A stretch of DNA of 5,122 bases from an uncultured Rhodospirillales bacterium (GTDB lineage: Bacteria; Pseudomonadota; Alphaproteobacteria; Acetobacterales; Acetobacteraceae). Location of the stretch: assembly GCA_903904805.1 (NCBI GenBank), contig CAIVDX010000082.1:1-5122 (forward strand). The letters run 5' to 3'. Below the pieces are notes generated by a model. It did not search any database. It was given only the letters and a program-made list of their open reading frames with translations, and had not been told where the DNA came from. Positions 1-5,122 of this stretch are shown here, piece by piece. Numbering within the stretch: position 1 is the first letter of the stretch; every line of letters starts with the position of its first letter. Both the position numbers and the translations under genes were made by a program.

Positions 1-2
1 CC

Positions 3-1304
3 ACGTTGAACATCTATGAAGGCAGCCCGGGCAACCAGCCCCGGTTCGTCCCCAGTCTGAGCGGCAGCGGCCTGTTCACCGTGGTGCCGCAGACGATCTA
101 TGTCAGCGCCAACGCCTACGCCACCGAGCAGCCCCGCTATGGCGGCGTCAATAACGGCGCGCTCTCGGCCTCGAACTCGGTGCAGACCTATTCCTATTCG
201 GTCTCACCCTACGCCGTGCGCCAGTACGGCGACCTCGGCGTCGCCCAGATCGGCGCCACGCTGAGCCAGACCTTTCAGAACGTGGCGACCGCCGGACAAG
301 CGAATTCACTGGGGGCGAGCACCGGAGGCTCCGCCAGCGCCACGGAGCATGCCAGCTTCACCACCGGCCAGGCCTTTGGGCGTCTGATGCTCACCCTATC
401 CGTCACCGGCGCGCAATATGGCGGCGGCAGCGCCGTCCCCGGCCTCAGCCGCACCGAGGCGCTCGACAGCTCCTACGCGCTGACCCATGAGTTCTTCCTC
501 ACCGGACACATCGCCGACCAGCAGGTGCATTATGGCGGCGTCACGCCCTACAACTTCACCGGACCATCCCACACCGGCGGCTTCAACTGGACACCGAACC
601 CGGACAGCACGGTTTCGATGAGCTACGGCTATGTGCAGGGCCGCGATGTCGTGCAGGGCCAGATCAATTACCGGATCTCCGGCCGCACCGTGCTGTTCGC
701 CAGCTCCTCCGCCGGCTCCTCCACCGCGGCGCAGGAGCTGCAGGGCGCGCTGAACGGCAGCAACGTGACCGCTGGCGGCGGGATGGTGAACGCCGGCAAC
801 GGGGCCCCGGTGCAAGCGCTGAACGGTGCCGTCACGCCAACCAATCTGGGCGTGGTCTATTATCTGCAGCAGCAATCAGCGGGATCGGCAACCAGCTTTG
901 ACCGTGACACGATAGGCCTGACCATCAGCCACTCCACCCGCACACTGCTGACCGCAACTGTGGCCACCAGCCCCGGCCAAACATCGTCATCGCTCTCCGG
1001 CGGCATCACCTGGTCGCACCAGGTCAGCGAGACGACGTCGCTGTATGCCGGCCTGCAGGTGGGCAACAACACCAACAGCTCAAGCGAAACCACCGGCACC
1101 GGCGGCACCATCCCGATCGTCCAGCGCGGCGCCTTCACCGGCGCCAACGTGGGTTTGACGAAGAGTTTGTCGGAAACGCTCAGCACCTTCCTAAGATACA
1201 ATTATAGCAGCAATATACAGACGACAGCGTTCGGCTTCGGCCAGCCGGTCTACAATCCCATCCCTTCCCAAACGGTCCTGGCCGGACTGCGCAAGACCTT
1301 CTGA
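3..1304 (+). CDS. XrtA/PEP-CTERM-associated outer-membrane beta-barrel protein (TIGR03016-like), 5' partial
   Basis: The reading frame is open from the left edge, so the N-terminus and any signal peptide are missing. The first possible start (TTG at 6) reads as an ordinary internal Leu and has no ribosome-binding site. The 433 visible residues are rich in Gly, Ser, Thr, Asn and Tyr. They show repeated short amphipathic strands with aromatic residues, and the chain ends in GLRKTF with a terminal Phe, as expected of a BAM-inserted outer-membrane barrel. Segments such as SPYAVRQYGDLG (about 204-239) and a Gly-Phe-x-Trp-x-Pro block followed by an SYGY strand (about 570-632) resemble the TIGR03016 family found beside exosortase A. 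The gene lies 7 nt upstream of the ATPase gene, consistent with one transcript. The family's function is not established; an export pore or accessory for the polysaccharide is an inference. Near 1190-1225 the codon use turns AT-rich (CTA, AGA, ATA), unlike the rest of the gene. An unrelated barrel family is possible, but context favours this call. Confidence 0.75.
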   Translation, partial: TLNIYEGSPGNQPRFVPSLSGSGLFTVVPQTIYVSANAYATEQPRYGGVNNGALSASNSVQTYSYSVSPYAVRQYGDLGVAQIGATLSQTFQNVATAGQANSLGASTGGSASATEHASFTTGQAFGRLMLTLSVTGAQYGGGSAVPGLSRTEALDSSYALTHEFFLTGHIADQQVHYGGVTPYNFTGPSHTGGFNWTPNPDSTVSMSYGYVQGRDVVQGQINYRISGRTVLFASSSAGSSTAAQELQGALNGSNVTAGGGMVNAGNGAPVQALNGAVTPTNLGVVYYLQQQSAGSATSFDRDTIGLTISHSTRTLLTATVATSPGQTSSSLSGGITWSHQVSETTSLYAGLQVGNNTNSSSETTGTGGTIPIVQRGAFTGANVGLTKSLSETLSTFLRYNYSSNIQTTAFGFGQPVYNPIPSQTVLAGLRKTF

Positions 1305-1306
1305 GG
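1303..1306 (+). promoter_or_regulatory. Ribosome-binding site of the ATPase gene
   Basis: A GAGG Shine-Dalgarno core overlaps the TGA stop of the beta-barrel gene and sits 5 nt before the ATG at 1312. It supports that start and suggests translation of the ATPase is coupled to termination of the upstream gene. Confidence 0.6.
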
Positions 1307-1311
1307 CGTCA

Positions 1312-2337
1312 ATGTTTGAACAATTTTACGGCCTGAACGGCCCGCCCTTCCAGCTGACACCGGATCAGCGGTTCTTCTACGGCAGCAGCCAGCACAGCCG
1401 CGCGATCGCGCATCTGACCTTCGGCCTGTCGCAGGCGGAGGGCTTCATCGTCGTCACCGGCGAGGTCGGCGCCGGCAAGACCACGCTGATCGAACGCCTG
1501 CTCACCCAGCTTGACCGCCGCGCCTACGTGGTCACCCGCATCAACACCACCCAGCTGTCGGCCGACGATCTGTTCCGCCTCACCATGGCCGGCTTCGGCA
1601 TCGAGCCTGAGGGCCAGAGCAAGGCGGCGATGCTGCTGCGCTTCGAGGATGTGCTGCGCGACCAGCGCGCCGCCGGCCGGCGCTGCCTGCTGGTGGTCGA
1701 TGAGGCGCAGAACCTGCCGATCCCGGCGATCGAAGAACTCCGCATGCTCTCCAACATCACCGAGGGCGGCCGCGCCTCGCTGCAGACCATCCTGCTCGGC
1801 CAGCCGCAATTCCGCAAAATCCTCGCCAGCCCCGATCTCGATCAGCTGCGCCAGCGCGTGCTCGCCTCCTACCATCTCGGCCCGATCACCAGCGACGAGA
1901 CACGCGACTATATCCGCCACCGCCTGGCCACCGCCGGCTGGGTCGATCGCCCACACTGGCAGGATGACGCCTTCGTCGCCGTCTACACCGCCACCGGCGG
2001 CATCCCGCGCCGGATCAACCGGCTGTGCGCCCGGGTCCTGCTGCTCGGCGCGCTGGAATCCACCAACGAAATCACCGCCGAGATGGTGCGCACCACCGCC
2101 TCCGAGCTGGACGACGATCTTGAGGCCGGCGCCCCGCCTCCGGGTGCCATCCTGCCAGCCGGGGCCGCCGCGCCGTCCGCCGCGGGCGGCAATGGCGCGC
2201 TGCGCGGCGCCGCGTCCCTTTTGAACGGCCATGACGCCGACCTCGCCCCCCGCATCGCCGCGCTGGAAGAGCGCGCCAGCCGGCAGGAGCGCATGCTGCA
2301 GCGGATCATCTCGCTCGCGAGCGGCGATCAGCCATGA
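1312..2337 (+). CDS. XrtA-associated AAA ATPase (GspA/ExeA-like, TIGR03015 type)
   Basis: A 341-residue soluble P-loop ATPase with no signal peptide or membrane segment, so probably cytoplasmic. It opens with the family-like MFEQFYGLNGPPFQLTPD. Walker A is GEVGAGKTT (residues 50-58, Lys56), and Walker B is LLVVDEAQN (126-134, Asp130-Glu131). A sensor-1-like stretch ILLGQPQ covers 160-166, an arginine-rich LRQRV covers 179-183, and a sensor-2-like GGIPRRINRLC covers 229-239. This layout matches the ATPases related to GspA/ExeA of type II secretion that accompany exosortase A. After the core come an Ala/Pro/Gly-rich linker (about 270-305) and a short predicted coiled coil (about 315-335), possibly for oligomerisation or partner binding. 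ATP hydrolysis is well supported by the motifs. Its role in driving or regulating polysaccharide assembly or export is inferred from context. The ATG is supported by a GAGG site, and the stop overlaps the next start by 4 nt. The name prsK is sometimes attached to XrtA-locus regulators and is not used here. Confidence 0.93.
   Translation: MFEQFYGLNGPPFQLTPDQRFFYGSSQHSRAIAHLTFGLSQAEGFIVVTGEVGAGKTTLIERLLTQLDRRAYVVTRINTTQLSADDLFRLTMAGFGIEPEGQSKAAMLLRFEDVLRDQRAAGRRCLLVVDEAQNLPIPAIEELRMLSNITEGGRASLQTILLGQPQFRKILASPDLDQLRQRVLASYHLGPITSDETRDYIRHRLATAGWVDRPHWQDDAFVAVYTATGGIPRRINRLCARVLLLGALESTNEITAEMVRTTASELDDDLEAGAPPPGAILPAGAAAPSAAGGNGALRGAASLLNGHDADLAPRIAALEERASRQERMLQRIISLASGDQP
2334..2337 (+). other. 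ATGA stop/start overlap (translational coupling)
   Basis: The ATG of the deacetylase and the TGA of the ATPase share these four bases. No strong Shine-Dalgarno sequence precedes the ATG, so re-initiation by ribosomes finishing the ATPase is the likely route of translation and would keep the two products in proportion. Confidence 0.7.
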
Positions 2338-3248
2338 GCACCGCGCCGCGCCTGGGCAAGCCGCGTGCCCACGCGCTGAGCGTGGATGTCGAGGATTATT
2401 TCCAGGTCCAGGTCATGGCCGAGGCCTTCCCCCGCTCCGACTGGGACAGCCTGCCGCGGCGCGTCGAGGCCAGCACCGAGCGACTGCTCGACCTGTTCGC
2501 CCGCGCCGGCCAGCGCGGCACCTTCTTCACGCTGGGCTGGGTCGCCGAGCGCCATCCCCAGCTGATCCGCCGCATCGTCAATGCCGGCCATGAGCTGGCC
2601 AGCCACGGCTATTTCCACCAGCAGGTCCACACCCTCTCGCCGGCCGAGTTCCGCGCCGACCTGATCCGCGCCAAGGGGCTGCTCGAGGATGCCGGCGGCG
2701 TTGCGGTGATCGGCTATCGCGCGCCGACCTTCTCGATCAATCCGCGCACCGAGTGGGCCTATCCGATCCTCGCCGAGACCGGCCACCGCTACAGCTCCTC
2801 ACTCTATCCGGTGAAGCACGATCTCTACGGCGCACCGCACGCCCCGCGATTCGCGCATCTCGTGGCCGATGGCCGCCTCTGGGAATTCCCGATGACCACC
2901 GTGCGCCGTGGCGGCCACAACATGCCGGCCGCCGGCGGCGGCTATTTCCGCCTGCTGCCCTATTGGCTCTACCGCGCCAATCTGCGCCGCTTCGCCGCCG
3001 ACGATGATGCGCCGGGCATCTTCTACATCCATCCCTGGGAGGTCGATCCCGGCCAGCCGCGCGTCGCCCTGCCCAAGCGCCTGTCGCGCTTCCGCCATTA
3101 TGTGAATCTCGCGCAGACCGAGCCCCGGCTGGAACGGCTGCTGCGCGATTTCTCCTGGGAACGCATGGACGAGGTCTTCGCCGCCGAACTCGCCCAGACA
3201 GATCAGGCTGCCACCGCCCAGGGTGCCGAAGCCGCGCTCCATCACTGA
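2334..3248 (+). CDS. XrtA-associated polysaccharide deacetylase (DUF3473/TIGR03006 type)
   Basis: A 304-residue carbohydrate-esterase-4-like deacetylase, expected to remove N- or O-acetyl groups from a sugar using a divalent metal. Motif 1 is SVDVEDYF (residues 16-23), the form typical of this subfamily in place of the classical TFDD. The metal-binding histidines appear in SHGYFH (90-95, His91 and His95). YRAPTFSI (128-135) supplies the conserved Arg129. WEFP (183-186), GGGYFR (201-206) and FYIHPWEVDP (230-239, His233) complete the C-terminal part. The tail HYVNLAQTEPRLERLL is characteristic of the DUF3473 region found with exosortase A. No signal peptide or membrane segment is visible, so it probably acts in the cytoplasm, perhaps on a lipid-linked precursor; the substrate is unknown. 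The start overlaps the ATPase stop by 4 nt. An alternative is deacetylation of another glycan such as peptidoglycan, but locus and subfamily make exopolysaccharide modification likelier. Confidence 0.93.
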   Translation: MSTAPRLGKPRAHALSVDVEDYFQVQVMAEAFPRSDWDSLPRRVEASTERLLDLFARAGQRGTFFTLGWVAERHPQLIRRIVNAGHELASHGYFHQQVHTLSPAEFRADLIRAKGLLEDAGGVAVIGYRAPTFSINPRTEWAYPILAETGHRYSSSLYPVKHDLYGAPHAPRFAHLVADGRLWEFPMTTVRRGGHNMPAAGGGYFRLLPYWLYRANLRRFAADDDAPGIFYIHPWEVDPGQPRVALPKRLSRFRHYVNLAQTEPRLERLLRDFSWERMDEVFAAELAQTDQAATAQGAEAALHH

Positions 3249-3268
3249 CCCTCCCAGCAGACCCTCCC
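3247..3268 (+). repeat. 9-bp direct repeat GACCCTCCC in the deacetylase-FemAB gap
   Basis: Two exact copies of GACCCTCCC start at 3247 and 3260, 13 bp apart. The first begins inside the deacetylase stop codon. Each contains CCTCC, the sequence of the 16S rRNA anti-Shine-Dalgarno end. The repeat is short, lies in C-rich DNA and may be chance; no inverted repeat or terminator was seen with it. Confidence 0.5.
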
Positions 3269-3272
3269 GATC

Positions 3273-3276
3273 AAGG
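3273..3276 (+). promoter_or_regulatory. Weak candidate ribosome-binding site of the FemAB-like gene
   Basis: AAGG lies 12 nt before the ATG at 3289, a longer than ideal spacing. It is the only purine-rich stretch in the 40-nt gap, so this gene may be translated less efficiently than its neighbours. Confidence 0.3.
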
Positions 3277-3288
3277 CCGACCCCGCAC

Positions 3289-4344
3289 ATGACCCTGCAG
3301 ATCCGCAGCCTGGAAGAGCGGCCCGACGCGCACGCGGCCTGGGACAGCTTCGTCGCCGGCCATCCCTCCGGCACCTTCTTCCACCGCGCCGCCTGGGCCG
3401 GTGTGCTCTCCGCCGCCTTCGGCCACCGCACCAGCTTCCTGTTCGCCGAGCGTGACGGCGCCATCACCGGCATCCTGCCGCTCGCCGCGGTGCACAGCCT
3501 GCTGTTCGGCAAGAGCTTGATATCGCTGCCCTTCTGCGTCTATGGCGGCCCCCTCGCGGCGGATGCCGAAAGCTTCGCCGCCCTGCTCGCCGCCGGCGAG
3601 GCCGCCATGCAACAGGCCGCCATGCCCGCGCTGGAACTGCGCCTGCTCGACCAGCCGCCCGCCGGCTGGCTCGACCCCGCGCTGTGGCCGGCAAAGTCCG
3701 ACCTCTATGTCACCTTCCGCAAGCCGATCACCGCCAGCGACGACGAGAACATGAAGGCGATCCCGCGCAAGCAGCGGGCGATGGTGCGCAAGGGCATCGA
3801 TCACGGCCTGGTCGGCTCCGCCGGGCGCGATGTGGATACGCTGCACCGGATCTACGCCGAAAGCGTGCGCAATCTCGGCACCCCGGTGTTCTCCCGACGC
3901 TATTTCCGCATCCTCGAACAGGCCTTTGGCCAGGACATGGACGTGGTGATCATCCGCGACAAAGACACGCCAGTCACCGCCGTGCTGAATTTCTACTGGC
4001 GCGACGAGGTTCTGCCCTATTATGGCGGCGGAACCTCAGCCGCGCGGGCCTGTTATGGCAATGATTTCATGTATTGGGACGTGATGCGCCGTGCCGCCGC
4101 CCGCGGCTGCCGCCTGTTCGACTATGGGCGCAGCAAGGTTGGCACCGGCGCCTTCTCCTTCAAGAAGAATTGGGGTTTCACCCCTACCCCGCTCGATTAT
4201 CGCTTCCGCCTCGCACCGGGGGCCTCTATTCCCGACCATAATCCGCTGAACCCGAAATATCGGCTGTTCATCGCCGCCTGGAAGAAACTGCCTCTGCCGA
4301 TCGCCAACATTGTCGGCCCGCGCATCGTGCGCGGCGTCGGCTGA
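3289..4344 (+). CDS. FemAB-like GNAT-fold transferase, XrtA/PEP-CTERM-associated (TIGR03019 type)
   Basis: A 351-residue soluble protein with no signal peptide or membrane segment. It resembles FemAB enzymes, which use the GNAT fold to transfer amino acids from aminoacyl-tRNA, and the branch encoded beside exosortase A. Visible markers are WDSFVAGHPSGTFFH (residues 18-32), LPFCVYGGP (80-88), the basic IPRKQRAMVRKG (158-169), LNFYWRDEVLPYYGGG (233-248) and FDYGRSKVGTGAFSFKKNWGF around 277-297. The last block is the most family-typical. The acceptor and donor are unknown; modification of the polysaccharide or of a lipid-linked intermediate is inferred from the operon. The ATG at 3289 is preferred because the protein then begins with the usual beta strand (MTLQIRSL). 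An in-frame GTG at 3223 would add 22 Pro/Arg/Ser-rich residues encoded over the deacetylase 3' end, which look like non-coding translation. It lies 40 nt after the deacetylase stop and 16 nt before exosortase. Confidence 0.9.
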   Translation: MTLQIRSLEERPDAHAAWDSFVAGHPSGTFFHRAAWAGVLSAAFGHRTSFLFAERDGAITGILPLAAVHSLLFGKSLISLPFCVYGGPLAADAESFAALLAAGEAAMQQAAMPALELRLLDQPPAGWLDPALWPAKSDLYVTFRKPITASDDENMKAIPRKQRAMVRKGIDHGLVGSAGRDVDTLHRIYAESVRNLGTPVFSRRYFRILEQAFGQDMDVVIIRDKDTPVTAVLNFYWRDEVLPYYGGGTSAARACYGNDFMYWDVMRRAAARGCRLFDYGRSKVGTGAFSFKKNWGFTPTPLDYRFRLAPGASIPDHNPLNPKYRLFIAAWKKLPLPIANIVGPRIVRGVG

Positions 4345-4346
4345 GC

Positions 4347-4353
4347 GAGGGGA
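4347..4353 (+). promoter_or_regulatory. Strong ribosome-binding site of the exosortase gene
   Basis: GAGGGGA, 7 nt before the ATG at 4361, is the strongest Shine-Dalgarno sequence in the window. It decides the start of the exosortase and implies translation independent of the upstream gene. The nearby ATG at 4365 is out of frame. Confidence 0.75.
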
Positions 4354-4360
4354 CATAACG

Positions 4361-5122
4361 ATGGATGCCACCGTGATGGACGGCCCGCTCCGCCCGGACA
4401 GCCTGCGCCAGTCGCGGCTGGTGCTGGTGCTGCTGGGCCTGGGGCTCGCCGGCCTGCTCCTGCTCTTCCGCACCGAGGTCACCGCCGCGCTGGATGTCTG
4501 GTACGACAGCACCGCCTACGGCCATTGCTATTTCGTGATCCCCATCGCCGCCTGGCTGGGCTGGGAGCGGCGCGATCAGCTCGCCGGGCTCGCGCCGCGC
4601 CCAACCGCCTGGCCCGCCCTGCTGGCACTGCCGATCGCCGCGGCCTGGTTCGTCGCCGAGCGGCTGGGGCTGATGGAGGGGCGCCAGCTGGCGCTGCTGT
4701 GCTTCGCCGAGATCATGGTGCTGTGCATGCTCGGCTGGCGCCTGTATTACGCCGCCGCGATCCCGCTGCTCTATCTGTTCTTCCTGGTGCCCTTCGGCGC
4801 CTTCCTCACCCCCACGCTGCAGCATGTCACCGCCAATTTCGTCGAGCTTGGCCTCAACGTGCTGGGCATCCCGAACTTCGTCGACGAATTCACCATCGAG
4901 ATCCCCGAGGGCGTGTTCTATGTCGCCGAGGCCTGCGCCGGCCTGCGCTTCCTGATCGCGGCGATCGCCTTCGGCGTGGTCTATGCCTGCACCATCTATC
5001 GCAGCCCCGGCCGCCGCATCGCCTTCATCGCCGCCTCCTGCGTGATCCCGATCATCGCCAACGGCCTGCGCGCGCTGGGCATCGTGGTGGTCGGCCATCT
5101 GATCGGCAGCGCCGAGGCCGCG
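4361..5122 (+). CDS. xrtA: Exosortase A (XrtA), 3' partial
   Basis: The frame is open to the right edge, giving 254 residues of a multi-pass inner-membrane protein. Exosortases are transpeptidase-like cysteine enzymes that recognise the C-terminal PEP-CTERM signal of secreted proteins. Hydrophobic stretches lie at about 19-36, 56-68, 84-99, 109-125, 131-150, 195-213 and 220-249. The catalytic Cys192 sits in VAEACAGLRFLIA (188-200) and the catalytic Arg237 in NGLRALGI (234-241). HLIGSAEAA at 246-254 matches the stretch that, in XrtA proteins, precedes the conserved His in a D-H-x-x-Y-G-like motif, so that His should lie just beyond the window. The residue after Cys is Ala where I recall Ser being common. 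The start is fixed by a strong GAGGGGA site. Many family members continue into an EpsI-type C-terminal domain; whether this one does cannot be seen. No PEP-CTERM target is in the window. The type A assignment rests on the motifs plus the upstream ATPase, deacetylase and FemAB-like neighbours. Confidence 0.92.
   Translation, partial: MDATVMDGPLRPDSLRQSRLVLVLLGLGLAGLLLLFRTEVTAALDVWYDSTAYGHCYFVIPIAAWLGWERRDQLAGLAPRPTAWPALLALPIAAAWFVAERLGLMEGRQLALLCFAEIMVLCMLGWRLYYAAAIPLLYLFFLVPFGAFLTPTLQHVTANFVELGLNVLGIPNFVDEFTIEIPEGVFYVAEACAGLRFLIAAIAFGVVYACTIYRSPGRRIAFIAASCVIPIIANGLRALGIVVVGHLIGSAEAA

Noticed and set aside
6..8. TTG as the true start of the beta-barrel gene
   Set aside because: The frame is open to the window edge, no ribosome-binding site is visible, and no signal peptide follows, although an outer-membrane protein needs one. 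The gene almost certainly begins upstream.
1155..1202. Possible sigma-70 promoter (TTGACG at 1155, TACAAT at 1197)
   Set aside because: The boxes are 36 bp apart, far from the usual 16-18 bp, and neither has a fitting partner at correct spacing.
1511..2224. Second plus-strand frame inside the ATPase gene
   Set aside because: Its translation is Pro/Ser/Ala/Arg/Cys-rich and typical of a shifted frame in G+C-rich DNA. The ATPase frame is intact throughout, so no frameshift is needed.
1309..2232. Long minus-strand open frame (307 codons) opposite the ATPase gene
   Set aside because: Its translation is low-complexity Gly/Ala/Asp/Gln-rich with no domain, and it mirrors a gene with clear Walker motifs. 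High-G+C codon use commonly leaves such antisense frames open.
4345..4360. Terminator between the FemAB-like gene and exosortase
   Set aside because: The 16-nt gap has no inverted repeat or T-run; it is taken up by a ribosome-binding site.
4268..5098. Minus-strand open frame (276 codons) opposite the exosortase gene
   Set aside because: The product is a His/Gln/Glu/Gly-rich, unfolded-looking sequence. The plus strand encodes a recognisable exosortase with a strong ribosome-binding site.

Overview
The window is one densely packed, plus-strand stretch of high-G+C proteobacterial DNA (roughly two-thirds G+C by eye, with G/C-rich third codon positions). It carries five consecutive co-directional genes. 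Family resemblance and gene order identify it as part of an exopolysaccharide locus of the exosortase A (XrtA)/PEP-CTERM type. The codon use and protein sequences fit an alphaproteobacterium, for example from the Rhodospirillales/Acetobacteraceae or a sphingomonad relative. I cannot fix the genus from this sequence.

Layout: (1) 3-1304, the 3' part of an outer-membrane beta-barrel protein resembling the XrtA-associated TIGR03016 family, cut by the left window edge. (2) 1312-2337, a GspA/ExeA-like AAA ATPase of the XrtA-associated type, with clear Walker A and B motifs. (3) 2334-3248, a DUF3473-type polysaccharide deacetylase whose start overlaps the ATPase stop by 4 nt (ATGA). (4) 3289-4344, a FemAB/GNAT-like acyl- or aminoacyl-transferase of the XrtA-associated type. 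(5) 4361-5122, the N-terminal 254 codons of exosortase A, cut by the right window edge. It retains the catalytic Cys and Arg, but the third catalytic residue (His) would lie beyond the edge. Gaps are 7, -4, 40 and 16 nt, with no terminator or convincing promoter between genes, so a single operon transcribed from upstream is the simplest reading.

How the genes may work together (family knowledge plus inference): the membrane exosortase processes proteins with a C-terminal PEP-CTERM sorting signal. The genes around it make, modify and export an extracellular polysaccharide on which such systems depend. The deacetylase and FemAB-like enzyme would modify sugar or lipid-linked intermediates, the ATPase would energise or regulate assembly or export, and the beta-barrel may form or accompany the outer-membrane exit. 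No PEP-CTERM substrate, glycosyltransferase, chain-length determinant or Wzy/Wzx gene is inside the window; these would be expected in the flanks.

The arrangement matches a known conserved neighbourhood, so I do not claim a new system. The open biology is that the beta-barrel, ATPase, deacetylase and FemAB-like proteins have, as far as I know, poorly defined biochemical roles. I saw no RNA genes, mobile elements, CRISPR arrays or long repeats.
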